Positions 46,416-52,638 of a DNA stretch of 64,000 nucleotides are shown one piece after another. The position numbers were made by a program, and so were the translations under genes. How positions within the stretch are numbered: position 1 is the first letter of the stretch; each line of letters starts with the position of its first letter. The notes beneath the pieces are model-generated. The model was not told the origin of the DNA and ran no database searches. It saw nothing but the letters and a program-made list of their open reading frames with translations. Location: assembly GCA_015233465.1 (NCBI GenBank), contig JADFXP010000007.1:1-64000 (forward strand). The letters are read 5' to 3'. This DNA is from Candidatus Magnetominusculus dajiuhuensis. GTDB taxonomy: Bacteria > Nitrospirota > Thermodesulfovibrionia > Thermodesulfovibrionales > Magnetobacteriaceae.

Positions 46416-46472
46416 GTAGGGGTAACCCTTGTGGTTACCCAATATTTGAGCAGGCACAAGACCTGCCCCTAC
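46416..46472. repeat. Family B palindromic element, copy 4 (full length)
   Basis: A 57-bp unit with GTAGGGG at one end and CCCCTAC at the other. Inside are two hairpins: GGGTAACC-CTTGT-GGTTACCC and GCAGGT-like arms (CAGGCACAAGACCTG). It is the longest copy and shows what the shorter ones derive from. It lies between hypE and hypA. The structure resembles a small non-autonomous mobile element. Confidence 0.85.
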
Positions 46473-46496
46473 GTATTTGTATTTGTACTATTACTT

Positions 46497-47525
46497 TTAA
46501 CATATTCTTGGCAGCAGTTCCCCTGATGGAAGTTCCATTAACCTGCTCGTTCCATAATCTGATTTTAAAATCACTTGGGGATGGGGCAATTGCCCCAAAC
46601 CCGATTTTGACTTAACGCTTCCAATAATTGACGCATCCCTTCCTAATGGATGGGTTTTTAATATCTCCAATGTCCTTTGAGTGTCTTCAATATTAACCGC
46701 AATTACCATCCTGCCCTCAGACGCAAATGTCACCGCATCAAGTCCAAGCAGCTCACATATTCCAAAGACCTCTGGCTTTATTGGAATTGCAGTCTCAATA
46801 ATCTCAATCTCTACCTTTGAAGCAGCAGCCCATTCATTTAATACTGCTGCAAGACCGCCCCTTGTCGGGTCGCGCATTGCTGATATTTTGATACCGCTGT
46901 CAATGAGGCACTTAACCAATTGCCAAAGAGACTGGCAGTCGCTCTCTAAGGATGTCTCTAGTTTAATCCCTTCTCTTTGAGCAAGTATACAAGCCCCATG
47001 ATCTCCAACTGTTCCTGACACTATAATAACGTCGCCTGTGTTTAGATTCTTTGAAGATAACCCGTCATAGACAACCTCGCCAATCCCTGATGTGTTTATA
47101 AATATCTTATCAACTGCATGTTTAGGTACAACTTTAGTATCTCCAGTTACTATCTGCGCTCCAGATTTATCAAGTTCTGCTTTCATAGATATTATAATCT
47201 TCTCTAAATCGCTTAGCAAAAAACCTTCTTCAATTATAAAAGATGCGCTTAGGTATAATGGTCTTGCCCCCATCATAGATAGGTCATTGACTGTGCCTGC
47301 AATAGAGAGTTTTCCAATATCTCCGCCATTAAAAAATATTGGAGATACAGTAAAACTATCTGTTGTAAATGCCAATTTAGATTTAGTGTTAATCACTGCG
47401 GCATCTTCTAATCTATTTAATATTGGATTTGAAAAATGTTTGAGTATAAGCTCATGAATCAATTCTTGACTTTCAAGCCCGCCGCCGCCGTGTGACAACA
47501 TTATATTTTTTAATAATGGGTTCAA
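46497..47525 (-). CDS. hypE: Hydrogenase maturation protein HypE
   Basis: A 342-aa protein that dehydrates the carbamoylated Cys to thiocyanate. It has LSHGGGGLESQELI near the start and GDTKVVP, SGTVGDHGAC and MRDPTRGGLAAVLNEWA, and ends in PRIC with the essential terminal Cys. About residues 303-315 (KSGLGQLPHPQ) carry an extra segment from a palindromic insert. The start is TTG 47525 inside a family A repeat, overlapping the hypD stop as TTGA; ATG 47501 (MLSHGGGG) is an alternative but gives a very short lead. Confidence 0.93.
   Translation of the reverse strand: MNPLLKNIMLSHGGGGLESQELIHELILKHFSNPILNRLEDAAVINTKSKLAFTTDSFTVSPIFFNGGDIGKLSIAGTVNDLSMMGARPLYLSASFIIEEGFLLSDLEKIIISMKAELDKSGAQIVTGDTKVVPKHAVDKIFINTSGIGEVVYDGLSSKNLNTGDVIIVSGTVGDHGACILAQREGIKLETSLESDCQSLWQLVKCLIDSGIKISAMRDPTRGGLAAVLNEWAAASKVEIEIIETAIPIKPEVFGICELLGLDAVTFASEGRMVIAVNIEDTQRTLEILKTHPLGRDASIIGSVKSKSGLGQLPHPQVILKSDYGTSRLMELPSGELLPRIC
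46575..46606 (+). repeat. Palindromic insert inside hypE (partial family A)
   Basis: GGGGCAATTGCCCC (46583-46596) is a perfect 14-bp palindrome followed by AAACCCGA. Copy 3 has nearly the same module (GGGCAATAGCCCCAAACCCG). It adds in-frame residues to HypE near its C-terminus. Confidence 0.75.
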
Positions 47526-47566
47526 AGGGACGAGTCCCTTTGCGGGTCAAGGGCAGAGCCCTTGTA
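47514..47566 (+). repeat. Family A palindromic repeat, copy 11 (forward)
   Basis: AATAATGGGTTCAAAGGGAC, GAGTCCCTTTGCGGGTCAAG, then GGCAGAGCCCTTG. The minus-strand reading supplies the hypD C-terminal residues [13 protein letters not shown], its TGA stop and the overlapping TTG start of hypE. Confidence 0.92.
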
Positions 47567-48652
47567 ATATTTGTAATACGCTGAACAAGCCCCTTCGTTA
47601 GAAACCATACAAGCTCCTATTGGTGAATCAGGTTTACAGGCATTTCCGAATACTGTGCAGTCGAACGGTTTTTTAATCCCTCTTAGAATATCTCCGCATA
47701 TACATAATTTATGGTCATCTATTGGTTCATAAGACAGCATTTCCTTAAACACAATCTCTGCATCTATTTGTGAGAATTCTTTTTTCAGGCAGTATCCGCT
47801 CTTTGGTATATCTCCAATCCCTCTCCATCTTACGCTCTCTTTTATATCCAGATATTTATCAATCAATCCTTGTGCCGTCTTATTTCCCTCCCATGTAACT
47901 GCCCTGTTATATTGAATCTCTACCTCTGCCTTAGTTTCCTTAAATTGTTTGACAATCCTATAAACCCCATCCAATACATCCACAGGTTCAAACCCTGTAA
48001 CTACAACTGGTGTTTTATAGTTGGTTACTAATTCCTGATATATCTTAGCCCCAGCGATTACGCTTACATGCGAAGGCCCAATAAAAGCGTCAATTTTAGC
48101 GCCAATCATTATTGCCTTTATCGGAGGAGGAACCATTACGTGATTAATATGGAAAAATACATTCTTAATCTTGTTTGATAAAACCCTTTCTATCAGTGAT
48201 GCAGTCATTGGAGTCGTTGTCTCAAAGCCAATTGCAATGAATATTATATTTTTATCTTTATTTTGATGCGCAATAGATATAGTGTCAAATGGAGAATAAA
48301 CAACCGCAATATTCTTCCCCTTAGCCCGCTCTTTTTGTAGTGAACTGATACTCCCCGGAACTCTAATCAAATCTCCAAGCGTAACAACTATATTTCTCTC
48401 TCCCTGAGCAAGGGCAATCGCTTGATCTATCCGCTCCTTAGGCATTACACACACCGGACACCCAGGCCCATGTATAAAATTTATCTCTATAGGCAGCAAC
48501 CTCTGAAGCCCATATCTCATAATAGTATGCGTATGCCCCCCGCATATCTCCATGATATTTATCCGCCTATCAATATCCCTATTAATTAGTTTAGATATAT
48601 CGGAGATTCTCTGCGGATTACGGAAATCTTTGAGATAATCAATGCTAGACAT
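47522..48652 (-). CDS. hypD: Hydrogenase maturation protein HypD
   Basis: A 376-aa Fe-S protein that, with HypC, builds the Fe(CN)2CO unit. It has NIMEICGGHTHTIMRYGLQ, HGPGCPVC, FFHINHVMVPPP, CICGDILRG and the C-terminal GACMVSNEGACSAYYKY. The last 13 residues after YYKY ([13 protein letters not shown]) are encoded by the family A repeat; HypD normally ends just after this point. It overlaps hypC by 8 nt. Confidence 0.95.
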   Translation of the reverse strand: MSSIDYLKDFRNPQRISDISKLINRDIDRRINIMEICGGHTHTIMRYGLQRLLPIEINFIHGPGCPVCVMPKERIDQAIALAQGERNIVVTLGDLIRVPGSISSLQKERAKGKNIAVVYSPFDTISIAHQNKDKNIIFIAIGFETTTPMTASLIERVLSNKIKNVFFHINHVMVPPPIKAIMIGAKIDAFIGPSHVSVIAGAKIYQELVTNYKTPVVVTGFEPVDVLDGVYRIVKQFKETKAEVEIQYNRAVTWEGNKTAQGLIDKYLDIKESVRWRGIGDIPKSGYCLKKEFSQIDAEIVFKEMLSYEPIDDHKLCICGDILRGIKKPFDCTVFGNACKPDSPIGACMVSNEGACSAYYKYYKGSALDPQRDSSL

Positions 48653-48866
48653 CAGACATTTCTCTATACATATTCAACGTCTCCATCGCCTGTACTTCAT
48701 TCAACTTTGTTATCGCATATCCCACATGTATCAATACATAATCCCCTATAGAAACAGGCTCATACATCAGGTCTAATAATACCTCCTTCCTTATGCCAGA
48801 TATTTCACATACGGCTATATTATCAGATCTTATCTCTACTACCCTAAATGGTACGGCTAAACACAT
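48645..48866 (-). CDS. hypC: Hydrogenase maturation chaperone HypC
   Basis: A 73-aa protein starting MCLAVPFRVV at ATG 48866. Cys2, exposed after Met removal, is the essential residue, so this start is preferred over the upstream TTG at 48872. It has IGDYVLIHVGYAITKLN, typical of HypC/HybG. It brings the iron unit with HypD to the large subunit. It overlaps hypD by 8 nt. Confidence 0.95.
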   Translation of the reverse strand: MCLAVPFRVVEIRSDNIAVCEISGIRKEVLLDLMYEPVSIGDYVLIHVGYAITKLNEVQAMETLNMYREMSDV

Positions 48867-48870
48867 AAGC

Positions 48871-48953
48871 AACCTTTTGAGGGTTTTTATAACGGGGTCT
48901 TAGACCCCTGCCCTCAAACTCCCGCAAGGGAACTAAGTCCCCTTGACCCCATA
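48871..48953 (-). repeat. Family A palindromic repeat, copy 12 (reverse)
   Basis: A long copy with the same layout as copy 4 but with paired changes: AACCTTTTGAGGGTTTTTAT, AACGGGGTCTTAGACCCCTG, CCCTCAAACTCCCGCAAGGG, then AACTAAGTCCCCTTGACCCC. It contains the hypB stop and encodes its last few residues. Confidence 0.9.
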
Positions 48954-49607
48954 ATTTAAAAGATTTATCCAACCATCCATTCCTATATTATTTTTAATCG
49001 ATAACTCCATAACCTTAATAGCTGGATTAACCTTTCTCGCCAAAGAAATAACCTTTGAAATATCAAAATCTACATACGGTAATAAATCACTTTTACTAAT
49101 AACTAATACCTGAGCAAATCTAAACATCACCGGATATTTTGCAGGTTTATCATCACCCTCTGTCACAGATAACACCACTACATTACAATCAACTCCTAAA
49201 GAATACACAGCAGGACATACTAAATTCCCTACGTTTTCTATAAATACTATGTCTAAGTCAGATAGAGGAATATGGGACATAGCGTGCCTTACCATGAAGG
49301 CATCAAGATGACACGCAGAACCTGTCGTGATTTGATAAGCTGGAACACCCTTTTGCCTTATCCTTTCAGCATCAAGACTTTCCTCTAAATCACCCTCAAT
49401 TACCCCAATCTTTAATCTATCTCCCAAAAGCTCTATGGTTTTTTCAAGCAACGATGTCTTCCCAGAACCTGGACTCCCCATTATATTAAGACTAAATATG
49501 CGGTTCTCTCTAAAAATCTGAATATTTACAAGCGCCTGTTTATCTTGTTGATCAAGAATTTTTATTGCTGGAGAAATTGTTAATGTACATCCACAATTAT
49601 CACACAT
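48933..49607 (-). CDS. hypB: Hydrogenase nickel incorporation GTPase HypB
   Basis: A 224-aa GTPase with an N-terminal Cys motif (MCDNCGC, residues 2-7), P-loop GSPGSGKTS near residue 43, then GDLEESLDAERI, GSACHLDAFMV (metal-binding Cys/His) and ISKSDLLP. It supplies nickel with HypA. The last residues (YGVKGT) and stop come from family A repeat copy 12. It is first in the hyp operon and divergent from the hydrogenase operon. Confidence 0.95.
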   Translation of the reverse strand: MCDNCGCTLTISPAIKILDQQDKQALVNIQIFRENRIFSLNIMGSPGSGKTSLLEKTIELLGDRLKIGVIEGDLEESLDAERIRQKGVPAYQITTGSACHLDAFMVRHAMSHIPLSDLDIVFIENVGNLVCPAVYSLGVDCNVVVLSVTEGDDKPAKYPVMFRFAQVLVISKSDLLPYVDFDISKVISLARKVNPAIKVMELSIKNNIGMDGWINLLNYGVKGT

Positions 49608-49652
49608 GACTATATATCCTTTATTATTTATTTAAATTATAACAAAAATATC

Positions 49653-49682
49653 TTGTAGAAAAGTTAAGAGTTTTATTATTAT
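49653..49682 (+). promoter_or_regulatory. Possible promoter of the hydrogenase operon
   Basis: TTGTAG, 18 bp, TATTAT, starting 23 nt before the 49705 ATG (from the end of the -10). The match is modest. The 97-nt divergent gap also has to hold the hypB promoter. GAGGAG at about 49696 is the ribosome-binding site of the small subunit. Confidence 0.35.
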
Positions 49683-49704
49683 ACAGTGAAATAAAGAGGA
49701 GCGT

Positions 49705-50694
49705 ATGGCAGAACTACCAAAAATTAGTATTTATTGGGCATCTTCATGCGGGGGATGTGAGATTTCTGTAGTAAATCTCAATGAAAAAATCCTTGATGTC
49801 GCTGCGAATTTTAATCTATTTTTCTGTCCCTGCCTGCTTGACACCAAAAAAACCGATATTGAGGCGTTGCCTGATAAAGATATTTTGATTACATTTTTTA
49901 ACGGCAGTATAAAAAATGAAGACAACGCAGAGATGGCGCATCTCTTAAGAAAAAAATCCCAATTATTAATCGCATTTGGCTCGTGTTCCTCTGAAGGCTG
50001 TATCCCAGGACTCAGTAATCTCCACTCCCTTGATGACCAAATGAATGCTATATATTTAGATAACCTAACTACCATAAATCCAGACCGCATCATTCCAAGA
50101 CATGAGACCATTGTGCCTGAAGGTGCTTTAACCATTCCAGCAATTTATGATAGAGTCAGAACTCTGTCTGAGATTGTAGAAGTTGATTATTATATTCCCG
50201 GCTGTCCCCCAGAACCTCATCAGATTTGGAATGTTATTGATCATGTCATCAAACAAAGGCCGCTTCCAGAAAGGGGCAGTGTAATAGGCGCTGGAAGGTC
50301 TACTGTATGTGATGAGTGTTCTAGGAAAAAAGGTAATAAAAGCATAAAGAAATTTTATAGGACTTATGAGATTGTGCCAGAGCCTGAGACCTGTCTCCTT
50401 GAACAAGGGCTGATATGTATGGGAATTGCAACAAGAGATGGCTGCGGCGGGCTTTGTCCTAAGGTAAATATGCCTTGTACTGGTTGTTATGGCACGCCTG
50501 AGGGTGTGCTTGATCAAGGCGCAAAGATGGCTGCTGCACTTGGCTCTATCTTAGATATTGGGGATGTAAAAGGGCTTACAGATGATGAGATCAATAAAAG
50601 AATTGATGATATAATTAATGAAATCCCTGACTTTGCAGGGATGTTTTATAAATATTCCTTGTGCTCATCTATTTTAAAAGGAAAAGTAATTTGA
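49705..50694 (+). CDS. mvhG: Group 3 [NiFe]-hydrogenase small subunit (MvhG-like)
   Basis: A 329-aa cytoplasmic subunit carrying Fe-S clusters. The proximal cluster motif SSCGGCEISVV (residues 14-24) comes first, then FGSCSSEGCIPG and YIPGCPPEPHQIW. The C-terminus has further cysteines (CLLEQGLICMG, GCGGLCPKVNMPCTGCYG). No Tat signal, so it acts in the cytoplasm. With the large subunit, HdrA and MvhD it fits the Mvh (group 3c) layout; group 3 is inferred from neighbours and cysteine pattern. The stop overlaps the large-subunit TTG start. Confidence 0.88.
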   Translation: MAELPKISIYWASSCGGCEISVVNLNEKILDVAANFNLFFCPCLLDTKKTDIEALPDKDILITFFNGSIKNEDNAEMAHLLRKKSQLLIAFGSCSSEGCIPGLSNLHSLDDQMNAIYLDNLTTINPDRIIPRHETIVPEGALTIPAIYDRVRTLSEIVEVDYYIPGCPPEPHQIWNVIDHVIKQRPLPERGSVIGAGRSTVCDECSRKKGNKSIKKFYRTYEIVPEPETCLLEQGLICMGIATRDGCGGLCPKVNMPCTGCYGTPEGVLDQGAKMAAALGSILDIGDVKGLTDDEINKRIDDIINEIPDFAGMFYKYSLCSSILKGKVI

Positions 50695-52175
50695 ATAAGA
50701 TCACAATAGAACCAATAACAAGGTTAGAAGGTCATGGCAAGATAGAAATATTTCTTGATGAAAAGGGGAATGTCGCTAATACCTATTTTCAGGTGCCTGA
50801 GTTAAGGGGATTTGAGCAATTCTGTGTGGGCAGGCTGGCTGAAGATATGCCTGTTATCACAAACCGCATATGCGGTGTATGTCCTGAGGCGCATCATATG
50901 GCATCAGTCAAGGCGCTTGATGATTTGTTTGGAGTTGTTCCTCCCCCTGCTGCTGTTAAGATTAGAGAATTAATATATATGGCATTTTATGTTACTGATC
51001 ATACCACTCATTTTTATGCCCTTGGAGGTCCTGATTTTATTATAGGCCCTGAAGCCCCTCCTGCTGAACGAAATATCTTAGGAGTTATTAAAAAGGTCGG
51101 GCTTGATATAGCTAAGCAAGTGATAGACTGCAGGGCGCGGAACCATCATATACTTGAACTTTTAGGAGGCAGGGGGATTCATCTTGTAGCTGGAGTTCCG
51201 GGCGGCTGGTCAAGGGCTGTATCTGTTGATGAAAGAAGGCAGATAGAGGATATTGCAAGGAAAAATATAGATTTTGCTTTATTTACATTAAAGATATTCT
51301 CTGATATTGTATTAAAGAATTCTGCATATCTTGATCTTATTACCTCTGATATATATCTGCATAAGACATATTATATGGGGACTGTAGATGATAAGAATCG
51401 TGTTAATTTTTATGATGGGCTTGTCAGGGTGGTTGACCCAGAGGGTAAAGAATTTGTCAAATATCATCCCAAAGAATATGCCTCTCATATTGCAGAACAT
51501 GTTGAACCTTGGACATATCTAAAATTTCCATATCTGAAAAATATAGGTTGGAAGGGTTTTGAAGATGGGATTAATAGCGGAGTATACTGTGCGACACCAC
51601 TTTCAAGATTAAATGTCTCTGATGGAATGGCTACTCAATTAGCGCAGGAGCATTATGAGCAGTTTTATGAAACCCTTGGCTCTAAAAAGATAAATGGTCG
51701 TTATCAACCTGTTCATTACCGACTTGCAACGCATTGGGCGAGGCTTGTGGAGTTATTATATGCAGCAGAGCATATGTTAGAACTTGCCATAGACCCTGAG
51801 ATAACCTCTGATCATATTAGAAATATTCCTAAAGAGATTAAGGGCGTTGGTATTGGTTCTGTAGAGGCGCCAAGAGGCACATTAACTCATCATTATATAT
51901 CTGATACACGGGGCGTGCTGACAAAGATTAATCTAATAGTAGGCACAACAAATAATTATGCCCCAATGTCAATGTCCATAAAGCGTGCTGCTCAGAAGTT
52001 TATTTATAATGGACAGATTGTTACTGAAGGGCTTTTAAATAAGATAGAGATGGCTTTTAGACTCTATGACCCTTGTCTTTCATGCGCAACACATACGCTG
52101 CCGGGCAAGATGCCTATGGAAGTAACCATTAGAGATAAGGACTGCAATATTATAAGGACGCTTGCAAGAGATTAA
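50691..52175 (+). CDS. mvhA: Group 3 [NiFe]-hydrogenase large subunit (MvhA-like)
   Basis: About 494 aa from TTG 50691 (MNKITIEPITRLEGHGKIEI), which has a GGA-type site and couples to the small subunit; the longer frame from 50661 is rejected. The active-site ligands are the N-terminal RICGVCPEAHH (near residue 60) and the C-terminal DPCLSCATH (near residue 465), all Cys, no selenocysteine. The stretch after the His (about 26 residues) would be cut off by the protease encoded next. It oxidises H2 in the cytoplasm. Confidence 0.93.
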   Translation: MNKITIEPITRLEGHGKIEIFLDEKGNVANTYFQVPELRGFEQFCVGRLAEDMPVITNRICGVCPEAHHMASVKALDDLFGVVPPPAAVKIRELIYMAFYVTDHTTHFYALGGPDFIIGPEAPPAERNILGVIKKVGLDIAKQVIDCRARNHHILELLGGRGIHLVAGVPGGWSRAVSVDERRQIEDIARKNIDFALFTLKIFSDIVLKNSAYLDLITSDIYLHKTYYMGTVDDKNRVNFYDGLVRVVDPEGKEFVKYHPKEYASHIAEHVEPWTYLKFPYLKNIGWKGFEDGINSGVYCATPLSRLNVSDGMATQLAQEHYEQFYETLGSKKINGRYQPVHYRLATHWARLVELLYAAEHMLELAIDPEITSDHIRNIPKEIKGVGIGSVEAPRGTLTHHYISDTRGVLTKINLIVGTTNNYAPMSMSIKRAAQKFIYNGQIVTEGLLNKIEMAFRLYDPCLSCATHTLPGKMPMEVTIRDKDCNIIRTLARD

Positions 52176-52638
52176 GAAAAAAACGATTATTATTGGATTA
52201 GGAAATCCAATTGTCTCAGACGATGGGGTTGGTATAAAGGCTGTAAGGATATTAAGTGAAACGATTAAAGATGATGCCATTACATTTAAAGAGATTTATA
52301 TTGGGGGAATGCAGTTAATGGAGGCAATGGTTGGATATGACAGGGCTTTGATAATAGATGCCATTGCGGCTGGCGGTGTTGTAGGCAGCTTCTATGAGTT
52401 AGCATTATCTGATATAAGTAGGAGCAGGAATTCTTATTCAAGTCATGATACAGATTTATTATCTGCCATTGATTTGGGCAGGATGGCTGGACTGCTACTT
52501 CCTAATGATATAAAATTCTGGGCTATAGAGGTTAAGGACGTTATTACATTTAGCGAGGGATTGACGGAAGAGGTGCAGAATGCGCTGCCTGATTTTATAA
52601 AGGTAATTGCACAAGATTTATTAGATGGGGAAATATGA
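52162..52638 (+). CDS. Hydrogenase maturation endopeptidase
   Basis: A 158-aa protease of the HycI/HyaD/FrcD family. It starts with TTG in the end of the large subunit gene (14-nt overlap) and reads IIIGLGNPIVSDDGVGIKAV (near residues 8-27). The acidic residues Glu/Asp and His that bind nickel as sensor are present (ALIIDAIAAGG, SSHDTDLLSAI). It would remove the C-terminal tail of the large subunit after nickel insertion. Its own stop overlaps the hdrA ATG. Confidence 0.92.
   Translation: MQEIKKKTIIIGLGNPIVSDDGVGIKAVRILSETIKDDAITFKEIYIGGMQLMEAMVGYDRALIIDAIAAGGVVGSFYELALSDISRSRNSYSSHDTDLLSAIDLGRMAGLLLPNDIKFWAIEVKDVITFSEGLTEEVQNALPDFIKVIAQDLLDGEI

Noticed and set aside
4660-48953. Family A copies as a CRISPR array
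   Set aside because: Copies are spread over 44 kb, differ in sequence, have no regular spacers and alternate in orientation; no cas gene is present.
4660-48953. Family A copies as simple rho-independent terminators
   Set aside because: Most lack a T-run after the stem, several lie inside coding frames (lptE, hypF, hypE) or between coupled genes of one operon.
49705-50694. Tat-exported (group 1) hydrogenase
   Set aside because: The small subunit has no twin-arginine signal, and the neighbours HdrA and MvhD are cytoplasmic.
50691-52175. Selenocysteine in the hydrogenase large subunit
   Set aside because: Both active-site motifs (RICGVC and DPCLSC) have ordinary Cys codons; no in-frame TGA is present.
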